Positions 1 to 6,588 of a DNA stretch of 9,435 nucleotides are shown here, piece after piece. Both the position numbers and the translations under genes were made by a program. Source of the DNA: Parvularculaceae bacterium UBA4496 (GTDB lineage Bacteria; Pseudomonadota; Alphaproteobacteria; Caulobacterales; Parvularculaceae); NCBI GenBank assembly GCA_002388885.1, contig DGNI01000205.1:1-9435 (forward strand), written 5' to 3'. The notes below the pieces were generated by a model. The model saw nothing but the letters and a program-made list of their open reading frames with translations. It was not told the origin of the DNA and did no database searches. Every line of letters begins with the position of its first letter. Positions within the stretch are counted from its first letter, which is position 1.

Positions 1-309
1 ACGCCGGTCTGGAGCCCGCGCGGCGATCTGATTGCGTTTACCCGCTCTTATCAGGGCCGGTTTTATATTGGCGTCATCCGGCCGGACGGTTCCGGTGAAC
101 GTCTTCTTACGGAGAGTTTCCTCGAGGAAGGCCCGACATGGTCGCCAAACGGACGAGTGCTGATGTTTTATCGCCAGAATCCGACCCGCCGGGACGGTTC
201 CGGCGGCGATACCTCGCTCTGGTCGGTGGATTTGACGGGCAGAAATTTGCGGCGTGTGCGAACCCCTGGCGACGCATCCGACCCTGCCTGGTCGCCGCTC
301 CTGCCATAA
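1..309 (+). CDS. tolB: TolB, C-terminal end of beta-propeller (5' end outside window)
   Basis: Frame 1 is open from the first base to a TAA at 307-309, giving the last 102 residues of a protein that begins upstream of the window. The sequence shows WD40-like/TolB propeller repeats: [11 protein letters not shown], then [11 protein letters not shown], then a terminal DPAWSPLLP just before the stop. TolB proteins typically end in a similar AWSP strand that closes the propeller. TolB is a periplasmic protein that binds Pal and takes part in the Tol-Pal trans-envelope complex, which supports outer-membrane invagination at division. The immediate downstream gene is pal, as expected. The DGSG and [10 protein letters not shown] stretches are typical blade turns. 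No intrinsic terminator with a T run is evident right after the stop. The identification rests on repeats plus neighbourhood; the signal peptide and N-terminal domain cannot be seen. Confidence 0.93.
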   Translation, partial: TPVWSPRGDLIAFTRSYQGRFYIGVIRPDGSGERLLTESFLEEGPTWSPNGRVLMFYRQNPTRRDGSGGDTSLWSVDLTGRNLRRVRTPGDASDPAWSPLLP

Positions 310-608
310 GCTGTTCGAATTTGGGAGAAAATCAGGACGGATCGTAACTGAAAATTCATTTTAGCGCCGGAACAGTCGTTCTTGATTGCTGGCGCATGTC
401 TCGCTACGATTCACAGGTTGGTTAAATTTTGGAATTTGACTGACACAGATTTGTAAGGCGGGGGAAGTAAACAATTCCGCAGCGATTGTGCGCCCGCAAG
501 CGCGGCGGATTTATGTAACAAAAGGCTGAAGGTTGGGGGCGGTCCCGCCGAGCCGGACAGAACAGTCAAAGGATTTGGAACCTGAAGACTGGGGAAGTGG
601 AGCAAGTT
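310..608 (+). other. Gene-free leader between tolB and pal
   Basis: About 300 nt with no convincing ORF on either strand. It is visibly more AT-rich around 420-460 than the genes beside it. Visible structure: a GCGCC (364-368) / GGCGC (391-395) inverted repeat enclosing GAAC-AGTC-GTTC (370-381), and a tight GGCGG/CCGCC inverted repeat at 538-549. A TTGACT at 436-441 resembles a -35 box, but no good -10 lies at the usual 16-18 nt spacing. The region therefore probably contains the pal promoter and leader, but I cannot place the promoter with confidence. Confidence 0.5.
599..602 (+). promoter_or_regulatory. Shine-Dalgarno GGAG of pal
   Basis: GGAG at 599-602 lies 6 nt before the ATG at 609. 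It decides the start: an in-frame GTG at 597 would overlap this site and add four residues (MEQV) in front of a normal lipoprotein signal. Confidence 0.7.
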
Positions 609-1115
609 ATGAAAAAAATGATGAAGATCGCGGGGGTTGTTGCGTCGCTGGCGCTGCTTTCCGCTTGTGCGAGCAACAGTGATGTTGGTCTCGATACTAC
701 CGGCGCCTCCGATACGAATGTAGCGACCGGACCTGCTGGTCCTACGCCGGGATCGCAGGCAGACCTCGAAGATTCAGCGGGACACCGCGTCTTTTTCGCT
801 TATGATCAGTACACGCTGACGCCGCAGGCGCAGTCGACGCTGGCGAAGCAGGCGGCTTGGCTGAAAGAATATCCGGAAGTGCGCATTCTCCTCGCTGGTA
901 ACTGCGATGAGCGCGGCACCCGCGAATACAACCTTGCGCTCGGTGCCCGCCGTGCGGAAGCCGCGCGGTCTTACCTTGTAAGCCTCGGCGTTGACGCATC
1001 ACGCATCACGACGGTTTCCTATGGCAAGGAACGTCCGATCGATCCGCGGTCGACGGAGCAGGCTTGGTCCCTGAACCGTAATTCGACGACGACGATCCAG
1101 TCGGTTGGTTCTTAA
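609..1115 (+). CDS. pal: Peptidoglycan-associated lipoprotein Pal
   Basis: 168-residue lipoprotein that anchors the outer membrane to peptidoglycan and is the outer-membrane partner of TolB in the Tol-Pal system. Seen: basic N-terminus (MKKMMK), hydrophobic stretch, and lipobox LSAC with the lipidated Cys at residue 20. Residue 21 is Ala rather than Asp, which fits Lol transport to the outer membrane. A low-complexity Gly/Ala/Thr/Pro linker (about 21-55) precedes an OmpA-like domain (about 58-165). That domain holds the diaminopimelate-binding signature: Asp100 in GNCDERGT and Arg115 in LGARRAEA, followed by VSYGKERP. Length is usual for Pal. The C-terminus reads NRNSTTTIQ where many Pal proteins have NRRAV-type endings, a minor variation. 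ATG 609 was chosen over GTG 597 because of the GGAG at 599-602. The gene follows tolB and is closed by a strong terminator. Confidence 0.96.
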   Translation: MKKMMKIAGVVASLALLSACASNSDVGLDTTGASDTNVATGPAGPTPGSQADLEDSAGHRVFFAYDQYTLTPQAQSTLAKQAAWLKEYPEVRILLAGNCDERGTREYNLALGARRAEAARSYLVSLGVDASRITTVSYGKERPIDPRSTEQAWSLNRNSTTTIQSVGS

Positions 1116-1142
1116 ACCGCTGATTGCATGCAGTCTTGAAGG

Positions 1143-1175
1143 GGCGCGCCGTCATTATTGACCGGCGCGCCTTTT
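1143..1175 (+). terminator. Rho-independent terminator after pal
   Basis: GGCGCGCC at 1143-1150 pairs with GGCGCGCC at 1164-1171. The stem extends through GTCA (1151-1154) and TGAC (1159-1162) across a single bulged C (1163), with loop TTAT. It is followed by TTTTCTTT. It lies about 27 nt after the pal stop and should separate pal transcripts from cpoB. Confidence 0.85.
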
Positions 1176-1225
1176 CTTTGTGGGATTTGTAAGGCTTGAG
1201 GCGTTTTTTCGCCGCAGTTCCGTGC

Positions 1226-1267
1226 CATAATGGCTGGGTGTGATATGGATGGGCCGGGCAACCCAGC
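1226..1267 (+). promoter_or_regulatory. Candidate cpoB promoter element and leader inverted repeat
   Basis: The pal terminator lies upstream, so cpoB probably needs its own promoter. CATAAT at 1226-1231 matches the -10 consensus at five of six positions, but no good -35 is found 16-18 nt upstream (only a T run at 1204-1209). Just downstream, GCTGGGT (1233-1239) is perfectly complementary to ACCCAGC (1261-1267) across a 21-nt loop. This could be a leader stem or an operator-like repeat. Both parts are tentative. Confidence 0.25.
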
Positions 1268-1291
1268 ACAAGCAGACGTAAGGTGGTGATC

Positions 1292-2149
1292 ATGATGAGC
1301 GTCAGAGCAGGCATTTTGGTTCTAGTCAGCTCGCTGTTCCTGTCGGGAACGGCGTCTGCGGGAACCAAGGACGATATACGCGCGCTGCAGGCGCAGGTTG
1401 CACAACTGCAACAAACGCTCGCAGGTCAGAGCCAGGCGACCGTGCGCATTTCGCAGCTTGAGCGGCAAATCCAAAGCCTTACCGGCGAGGTTGAGCGCTT
1501 GCAGTATGAACTCGATCAGGCGAATACGCGGCTTGATGCCGTCAGTGCGGCGCTCGCCGGTGACGGTTCGATGACCGCCGCTGGCGATTTCAGCGACTTT
1601 GAGACTTCGCCTTCCTCGCCATCTGGCGGGCCGGTTGATCTCATGGCGCGCGGTCCGCAGGGCGGCAATCCCATGGGCAATGATCCGATTGCGGATCAGA
1701 TTGCGCAACAGGCGCAAGGTTCGGGCGGACAGTCCGGCGGCGCAAATGACGTTTCCCTGCCCCTCGACCCAAATGCGGCGTTCGATTACGCATCCGGATT
1801 TATTCTCGCAGGCGACTATCAGCGCGCAAAAGCTGCGTTTACGCTTTACCTTGAGGCGTTTCCAAATCATCAGCGCACGCCGGATGCACAGTTCCGGCTT
1901 GGCGAAATTCATCTAGCGCTTGAAGAAAACGCCGCCGCCGCCGATGCTTTCATCGCGCATATCCGAAACTATCCGAATAACGGCCGGGCCGCGGAAGCCT
2001 ATCTTAAGCTCGGTACGGCGTTCGCCCGTCTCGACAAGCCGACGGAGGCCTGCACGGTCTTCAAGACGATGAAATCAAAACACCCCAACGCGCCGGCGGC
2101 GGTGGTGCAGCGCGCCGATCTCGAGATGGCGCGCATCGACTGCAAATAG
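1292..2149 (+). CDS. cpoB: Cell division coordinator CpoB (YbgF), TPR protein
   Basis: 285-residue periplasmic protein. In characterised systems CpoB links Tol-Pal to the peptidoglycan synthase machinery during constriction. Seen: a Sec signal peptide ending ASA (residues 21-23), then a coiled-coil trimerisation segment (about 24-90) rich in Gln, Leu, Glu and Arg heptads (LQAQVAQLQQTL, LERQIQSLTGEVERL). Next comes a Gly/Ser/Pro-rich linker (about 91-160) and a C-terminal TPR domain (about 163-283) starting FDYASGFILAGDYQRAK. Two Cys (254 and 284) near the end could form a disulfide; this is inference. Start: AAGG at 1280-1283 sits 8 nt before ATG 1292; ATG 1295 is a possible alternative, and GTG 1283 or 1286 would overlap the Shine-Dalgarno. 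Immediately downstream is tilS, with only 7 nt between stop and start. Confidence 0.93.
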   Translation: MMSVRAGILVLVSSLFLSGTASAGTKDDIRALQAQVAQLQQTLAGQSQATVRISQLERQIQSLTGEVERLQYELDQANTRLDAVSAALAGDGSMTAAGDFSDFETSPSSPSGGPVDLMARGPQGGNPMGNDPIADQIAQQAQGSGGQSGGANDVSLPLDPNAAFDYASGFILAGDYQRAKAAFTLYLEAFPNHQRTPDAQFRLGEIHLALEENAAAADAFIAHIRNYPNNGRAAEAYLKLGTAFARLDKPTEACTVFKTMKSKHPNAPAAVVQRADLEMARIDCK

Positions 2150-2150
2150 G
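2148..2150 (+). promoter_or_regulatory. Weak Shine-Dalgarno of tilS, overlapping the cpoB stop
   Basis: AGG at 2148-2150 (within AATAGG) overlaps the cpoB TAG stop at 2147-2149 and lies 6 nt before the TTG at 2157. A weak ribosome site combined with a TTG start suggests that tilS translation depends on coupling to cpoB. Confidence 0.4.
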
Positions 2151-2156
2151 CGGGCG

Positions 2157-3473
2157 TTGGGCGGAGAAGTCTCACCGGACACGATCACGCAGGAAGCATT
2201 TGCGGCGCGCCTGAAGTCACTCGGCGCTCCACGCTGTATGGCGATTGCGGTTTCCGGGGGGCGTGACTCCGTTGCCCTTCTCAGGCTTTGTGCGGATTAT
2301 GCAAAGGGCGCCGGCGCCAAACTCAAGGCCTTTACCATTGATCATGGTTTGCGCGCGGGGTCCGGTGATGAGGCGATGCGTGTCCGGGACTGGTGCGCAC
2401 AGGCAGGCGTCGCTCACGACATACTTTTATGGAAAGGCGAAAAGCCCCAATCGGGCATTCAGGAAGCGGCGCGGCGCGCGCGTTATGGGCTTCTGATTGA
2501 AGCGGCGCTAAGGGCAGGCTGCGAAGCGCTGCTGACGGCGCATACGCTCGACGATCAGGCGGAAACTTTGTTCATGCGTCTTGCGCGCGGCGCAGGTGTG
2601 AAAGGTCTTTCATCAATTCGTGAACGCAGCCTGGTCGCCGCCGGCGCAGGCGCGCCTTTGCTGATGTTGAGGCCGCTGCTTTCGTTTTCACGGCGGGCGG
2701 TAACGTCATACCTGCAAGAGCGCGATCAATCATTTCTCGATGATCCGTCCAATGACGATCCTCATTTCGAGCGTGTGCGCGTGCGGGCGCTTCTCGCCGC
2801 GCTGGAAGAACAGGATCTGTTAACCGGCCGCGTGCTTTCCGAAACAGCACAAAAACTGGCTGCCGCATTCGAGCATCTGCAAGCGCAGGAAGATGCTTTG
2901 TTCGTGTCGCTGGGCGGGTGTTTTTACGCGTGGGGCGGCGTATCGCTTGATCGCTGGGACGTTTCCGCCGCTTCGGCCGGCGGACTGGCGCGGCGCCTGC
3001 TCCATGCGGTCAGCGGCGCGGAATACGCACCGGATGAGATGAAATCCGGCGGCGCGGCGGAGCAGGCCATGTCCAGCGGCGCGGCGACGCTATCCGGGGC
3101 GGCGATCAAGCGATCGCGTGGCCGCTTGTGGTTTTTCCGCGAACCTGCGGCGCTGACAGGACGGGCCGGTGTTGCACCCGCTGAACGGCAACCGTTAGAT
3201 GCTCCTCTTTTGTGGGACGGACGGTTCATTCTTGAGCCGCCGGAAGGGTTCGCCGGGCTCTCGGTCGGCCCCTTGGGCCCCGAAGCGGCGGAATTTTTAA
3301 GTGGGCACCAAACCCTGTTTCAGGGTCCCTCAGAGGCTCTGTCGGGCCTGCCCGGGCTCTATGCGGCTGACCGGTTGATCGGCGCGCCGGCGCTCCCATT
3401 TATGAATGGCCTGGCGGCGTCGAAATCGCTCGCTCAGGAACGCTATATGGGCGGAATTGTTAGATTTTTGTGA
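2157..3473 (+). CDS. tilS: tRNA(Ile)-lysidine synthase TilS
   Basis: 438-residue cytoplasmic N-type ATP pyrophosphatase. It converts C34 of tRNA-Ile2 (CAU anticodon) to lysidine using ATP and lysine, so that the tRNA reads AUA as isoleucine; the activity is normally essential. Seen: the PP-loop SGGRDS at residues 33-38, IDHGLR at 61-66, the family motif AHTLDDQAET at 128-137 followed by RLARGAG, and DDPSNDDPHFERVRVR at about 195-210. The C-terminal part (about 230-438) is less conserved and rich in Ala and Gly, ending in RYMGGIVRFL. The start is unusual. The only plausible initiator before the PP-loop in this frame is TTG at 2157; the next Met is residue 28, too close to the PP-loop. The order cpoB-tilS-ftsH is a known alphaproteobacterial arrangement. 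Confidence 0.93.
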   Translation: MGGEVSPDTITQEAFAARLKSLGAPRCMAIAVSGGRDSVALLRLCADYAKGAGAKLKAFTIDHGLRAGSGDEAMRVRDWCAQAGVAHDILLWKGEKPQSGIQEAARRARYGLLIEAALRAGCEALLTAHTLDDQAETLFMRLARGAGVKGLSSIRERSLVAAGAGAPLLMLRPLLSFSRRAVTSYLQERDQSFLDDPSNDDPHFERVRVRALLAALEEQDLLTGRVLSETAQKLAAAFEHLQAQEDALFVSLGGCFYAWGGVSLDRWDVSAASAGGLARRLLHAVSGAEYAPDEMKSGGAAEQAMSSGAATLSGAAIKRSRGRLWFFREPAALTGRAGVAPAERQPLDAPLLWDGRFILEPPEGFAGLSVGPLGPEAAEFLSGHQTLFQGPSEALSGLPGLYAADRLIGAPALPFMNGLAASKSLAQERYMGGIVRFL

Positions 3474-3522
3474 GATTGGCAGTCAAAAACTGCGTAAGCG
3501 ATGGCGCTGGCTTTTCTTAACG

Positions 3523-3529
3523 CCTATCT
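3523..3529 (+). promoter_or_regulatory. Possible heat-shock-type -10 element upstream of ftsH
   Basis: CCTATCT at 3523-3529 resembles the CYTATNT -10 element described for alphaproteobacterial RpoH (sigma-32) promoters, and ftsH is often heat-shock controlled. No CTTG -35 element is present at 17-18 nt upstream, so this is only suggestive. Confidence 0.2.
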
Positions 3530-3564
3530 ACTAGGCTCGCCGAGCGCATACGCAGAGAGAATCG

Positions 3565-3590
3565 GGCCGACACAGGTCGGCCAAAAGGGA
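3565..3590 (+). promoter_or_regulatory. ftsH leader hairpin abutting the Shine-Dalgarno
   Basis: GGCCGAC (3565-3571) and GTCGGCC (3576-3582) form a perfect 7-bp stem with loop ACAG. The stem ends three nucleotides before the Shine-Dalgarno AAGGGA at 3585-3590, which lies 7 nt from the ATG at 3598. No T run follows, so it is not a terminator. It might stabilise the mRNA or affect ribosome access; function is inferred only from position. Confidence 0.45.
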
Positions 3591-3597
3591 TATCGGA

Positions 3598-5535
3598 ATG
3601 AACGGACGTAATCTTCTCGTTTGGGGCCTTGTTATCGTTTTTGTGGTGGTGGCCCTGCAGCTCTTCGAGTTCAACACGCCCGGGCCCGAGCCGACAGAGC
3701 TTAAATATTCCGATTTCATTGAACGGGTTGAATCCGGCTCGATCAGCTCTGCGACCGTTGCGAAAGGCGAAGTCACCGGAGAGCTTTCCGATGGCGGCGC
3801 TTATGTGACGACCATACCGGAAGACGGCCAGACAAGCATCGCCGACAAGCTCGATGCGGCGGGCGTCAATACGGAAATCAAAAAGGAAGAGGAGCTGCCG
3901 CTCCTGCTTTCGCTGTTATTCAACATTCTGCCGCTTCTGATTTTCCTCGCGTTCTTCTTCTTCGTCATGCGCCAGATGCAGGGCGCGGGCGGCAAGGCCA
4001 TGGGTTTTGGCAAGTCGCGTGCGAAGCTTTTGACCGAGCGTCAGGGGCGCGTCACGTTTGACGACGTCGCCGGCATTGATGAGGCGAAAGAAGAACTCGA
4101 AGAGATCGTCGAGTATCTGAAAGACCCGATGAAGTTCCAGCGCCTTGGCGGCAAGATCCCGAAAGGCGCGCTCCTCGTCGGCCCTCCGGGCACCGGTAAG
4201 ACGCTGCTTGCGCGCGCCATCGCGGGCGAAGCGAATGTGCCGTTCTTCACGATTTCCGGTTCCGATTTCGTCGAAATGTTTGTGGGCGTAGGCGCGAGCC
4301 GTGTGCGCGACATGTTCGAACAAGCGAAAAAGAACGCGCCCTGCATCATCTTCATCGACGAGATTGATGCGGTTGGCCGGCATCGCGGCGCCGGGCTCGG
4401 CGGCGGCAATGACGAACGCGAACAGACGCTGAACCAGTTGCTTGTTGAAATGGACGGCTTTGAATCAAACGAATGCATCATCCTGATCGCGGCCACCAAC
4501 CGTCCGGACGTTCTCGATCCGGCGCTCCTTCGTCCCGGTCGTTTCGACCGTCAGGTGGTGGTGCCGAATCCGGACGTCATTGGCCGCGAAAAGATCTTGA
4601 ACGTACACGCCAAGAAAGTCCCGCTGGCGCCGGATGTAAACATCCGCACCATTGCGCGCGGCACGCCGGGCTTTTCCGGCGCGGACCTTGCGAACCTCGT
4701 CAACGAGGCGGCGCTGCTCGCCGCGCGGCGCGGGAAGCGTTTTGTGACGGCGAAGGAATTCGACGATGCGAAAGACAAGGTCATGATGGGCGCGGAACGC
4801 CGCTCCATGGTCATGACTGAAGAAGAAAAAATGCTCACCGCCTATCACGAGGCCGGGCACGCGCTCGTCGCTATCGATGTGCCTGGCAATGATCCGGTGC
4901 ACAAGGCGACGATCATTCCGCGCGGACGCGCCCTCGGCATGGTGCAGTCGCTCCCCGAACGCGACCGTTATTCGATGACGCTTGAGCAGATGAAGGCGCG
5001 CATCGCCATGGCCATGGGCGGGCGTGTCGCTGAAGAACTGAAATTCGGCAAGGAAAAAGTCACCTCCGGCGCCTCGTCCGATATCGAGCATGCGACCAAA
5101 ATCGCGCGCGCTATGGTGACCCAATACGGCCTTTCCGAAAAGCTCGGACCGATCGCTTACGCCGAAGATGAAGGCGAGGTTTTCCTCGGACAGAGTATCG
5201 CTCGCAACAAGTCTATTTCCGGCGATACGGCAAAACTCATCGAAGAAGAGATCAAACGCTTCGTTGAGGAAGGGTTTGAGCGCGCGCGTAAAACGCTCAC
5301 CGATCGCCGGGACGACTGGGAGGCGCTGGCGCAGGCGCTCCTTGAGTTCGAAACGCTTTCCGGCGAGGAGATTTTGAAGCTCTTCAAGGGCGAAAAAATC
5401 GTGCGCGAAGACCCGCTGGATCCGAAAGACCACACGCCCCCGTCATCGGTGCCGACCTCGGGTGTGCCTGCCAGCGGAAAGAAAAAAGATGATGACGGCA
5501 CAGGCGGGATGGAACCGAGCCCGCAAGGGGCTTAG
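3598..5535 (+). CDS. ftsH: ATP-dependent zinc metalloprotease FtsH
   Basis: 645-residue inner-membrane AAA+ protease that extracts and degrades misfolded membrane proteins and regulatory substrates. Seen in order: transmembrane segment 1 (about 6-24), a periplasmic domain (about 26-98) and transmembrane segment 2 (about 101-124). The AAA domain carries Walker A GPPGTGKT (195-202), pore loop MFVG (227-230), Walker B IIFIDEID (250-257) and the second region of homology, with [18 protein letters not shown] ending at Arg315. The protease domain has zinc site HEAGH (417-421) with catalytic Glu418, and the third ligand is probably Asp495 in SSDIEHAT. The charged, Pro/Ser-rich tail (about 605-645) is probably disordered. 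All catalytic residues are present and the length is normal. ATG 3598 has Shine-Dalgarno AAGGGA. The gene is 124 nt from tilS and so may have its own promoter. It ends near a hairpin with a T run. Confidence 0.98.
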   Translation: MNGRNLLVWGLVIVFVVVALQLFEFNTPGPEPTELKYSDFIERVESGSISSATVAKGEVTGELSDGGAYVTTIPEDGQTSIADKLDAAGVNTEIKKEEELPLLLSLLFNILPLLIFLAFFFFVMRQMQGAGGKAMGFGKSRAKLLTERQGRVTFDDVAGIDEAKEELEEIVEYLKDPMKFQRLGGKIPKGALLVGPPGTGKTLLARAIAGEANVPFFTISGSDFVEMFVGVGASRVRDMFEQAKKNAPCIIFIDEIDAVGRHRGAGLGGGNDEREQTLNQLLVEMDGFESNECIILIAATNRPDVLDPALLRPGRFDRQVVVPNPDVIGREKILNVHAKKVPLAPDVNIRTIARGTPGFSGADLANLVNEAALLAARRGKRFVTAKEFDDAKDKVMMGAERRSMVMTEEEKMLTAYHEAGHALVAIDVPGNDPVHKATIIPRGRALGMVQSLPERDRYSMTLEQMKARIAMAMGGRVAEELKFGKEKVTSGASSDIEHATKIARAMVTQYGLSEKLGPIAYAEDEGEVFLGQSIARNKSISGDTAKLIEEEIKRFVEEGFERARKTLTDRRDDWEALAQALLEFETLSGEEILKLFKGEKIVREDPLDPKDHTPPSSVPTSGVPASGKKKDDDGTGGMEPSPQGA

Positions 5536-5568
5536 ATTCCGCCGTTATTTTGCCGCGCCAAACGTGTT

Positions 5569-5595
5569 AAAAGCCTCCAGACAGGGAGGCTTTTT
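5569..5595 (+). terminator. Intrinsic terminator of ftsH overlapping the ribosome-binding site of the next gene
   Basis: AAAAGCCTCC (5569-5578) pairs perfectly with GGAGGCTTTT (5585-5594) across the 6-nt loop AGACAG, and the T run reaches 5595. This is a textbook A-tract/stem/T-tract intrinsic terminator 33 nt after the ftsH stop. GGGAGG at 5584-5589, mostly the 3' arm, is also the Shine-Dalgarno for the ATG at 5597 (7 nt spacer). Folding would mask that site in any read-through transcript. Confidence 0.75.
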
Positions 5596-5596
5596 C

Positions 5597-6514
5597 ATGC
5601 GCTTCATTCTCGCCGCTGTTATTTCAGTTTTCGCTTCCGCTGCTTCCGCTGAAGAAAAGAAATGGCAGGCGCCGTTCGACTATGCAGAAGCGTTTCCCAA
5701 AATGGTTGCGCCGTTTGAGCCGTTCCGCGTGATCGGCAATATTTATTATGTGGGAACGGAAGGGCTGGCGGTGTTCCTGATTACCGGCGACGACGGCCAC
5801 GTTCTCATCGACGGCGGACTGCCGGGTTATGAACAGATCATCATCGACAACATCGCTACGCTTGGCTTTGATATCAAGGATGTCAGAACCTTGCTGAACA
5901 CCCACGCGCATTTCGATCATTCGGGCGGGTTGGCTGTATTGAAGAAAGCATCAGGTGCGAAGCTTTGGGCGAGTGCGGACGATTGTAATGCGCTGAAACA
6001 GGGTGTTTATATTGGTTATGAAGAGCGGAAAGAATTTTCAGCACCGCCGGTTAGCGTTGAACGGTGTAAGGGGCGTAGCTTCAGCGAAATTCCGCACTAT
6101 GGGGTGTGGGAAATAGATCTTGGATCGTTCCAAATAGATGGATGGCTTACCCCTGGACATAGCCCAGGCTGCACATCATGGCGGCTGACCGTTGAGGAGG
6201 AAGCAGAGGACTATGAGGTCCTTATCTTCTGTAGTGCGACAGTGGCGGCTAACAGGCTTGTAAATCCGCCGCAATATGAAGGCATCGTTGAGGACTATCG
6301 CTACACATTCGATAGGACGAACGCATGGGAACCGGATGTCTTTCTCGCCAATCACCCTGAAGTTTTTCTGATGAAGGAAACGCGTGAAAAGCAAAAGACC
6401 GGTGACCCGCTCGCTTTCGTCAATCGCGGCGCCTTCCAGCGCTATCGTGCTGCGAAGGAGGAAGCCTTCGAAGAAGCGCTTGCAGAGCAGACCGCGGCGG
6501 CGGCAAGCGAATAA
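5597..6514 (+). CDS. Subclass B3-like metallo-beta-lactamase, exported
   Basis: 305-residue MBL-fold hydrolase with a Sec signal peptide (residues 1-18, cleavage after ASA), so it acts in the periplasm or outside. B3 enzymes hydrolyse beta-lactams, including carbapenems, with two zinc ions. Seen: HAHFDH (His103, His105, Asp107, His108), matching standard ligands 116, 118, 120 and 121. His188 in TPGHSPGC and His253 in ANHPEVF match 196 and 263. Further matches are VGTEGLAVFLI and HVLIDGGLPG near the N-terminus and FCSATVAANRLV (211-222), where Cys212-Ser213 fits the B3 Ser221 region. Cys192 and Cys212 may pair. ATG 5597 was chosen because the signal peptide starts there; the frame is open upstream into ftsH, but that extension has no signal-like start. 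The middle third looks lower in G+C (about 51% by hand count over 5941-6300). Substrate range cannot be read from the sequence; another MBL-fold hydrolase role is possible. Confidence 0.85.
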   Translation: MRFILAAVISVFASAASAEEKKWQAPFDYAEAFPKMVAPFEPFRVIGNIYYVGTEGLAVFLITGDDGHVLIDGGLPGYEQIIIDNIATLGFDIKDVRTLLNTHAHFDHSGGLAVLKKASGAKLWASADDCNALKQGVYIGYEERKEFSAPPVSVERCKGRSFSEIPHYGVWEIDLGSFQIDGWLTPGHSPGCTSWRLTVEEEAEDYEVLIFCSATVAANRLVNPPQYEGIVEDYRYTFDRTNAWEPDVFLANHPEVFLMKETREKQKTGDPLAFVNRGAFQRYRAAKEEAFEEALAEQTAAAASE

Positions 6515-6529
6515 CCTTCCTGACGATAA

Positions 6530-6557
6530 CGGCGTCCGTTTTGTGAAACGAACGCCG
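6530..6557. terminator. Inverted repeat between convergent genes, possible bidirectional terminator
   Basis: CGGCGTCCGTTT (6530-6541) and AAACGAACGCCG (6546-6557) form a 12-bp stem with loop TGTG. The single non-Watson-Crick position is C-A in + strand RNA and a U-G wobble in - strand RNA, so the fold is better for the leftward transcript. It lies 15 nt after the lactamase stop and 31 nt beyond the stop of the convergent gene. No T run follows on either strand, so a terminator role is tentative. Confidence 0.4.
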
Positions 6558-6588
6558 CCATAGACTGCCGAAGGAGAGTGCGGCGTCT

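Noticed and set aside
436..456. TTGACT as the -35 of a pal promoter
   Set aside because: The next -10-like sequence (TTGTAA at 451-456) is only 9 nt away and matches poorly; nothing suitable lies at 16-18 nt.
597..608. GTG start for pal four codons upstream
   Set aside because: It would overlap the GGAG that serves ATG 609 and only adds MEQV before a normal lipoprotein signal.
1322..1912. 196-codon minus-strand frame opposite cpoB
   Set aside because: Basic, Arg-rich composition typical of an antisense shadow; cpoB accounts for the region with signal peptide, coiled coil and TPR.
3310..3324. ACCCTG-TTT-CAGGGT palindrome inside tilS
   Set aside because: It is within the coding sequence with no T run and no nearby gene boundary; probably chance in GC-rich DNA.
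4465..5433. Long open frame (322 codons) on the minus strand
   Set aside because: It lies wholly opposite ftsH, which is unmistakable. Long antisense frames are common in GC-rich coding DNA, and its sequence shows no family motif.
5462..5596. Upstream extension of the lactamase frame into ftsH
   Set aside because: It would overlap the ftsH end by over 70 nt and bury the signal peptide; ATG 5597 has a Shine-Dalgarno and a clean signal sequence.
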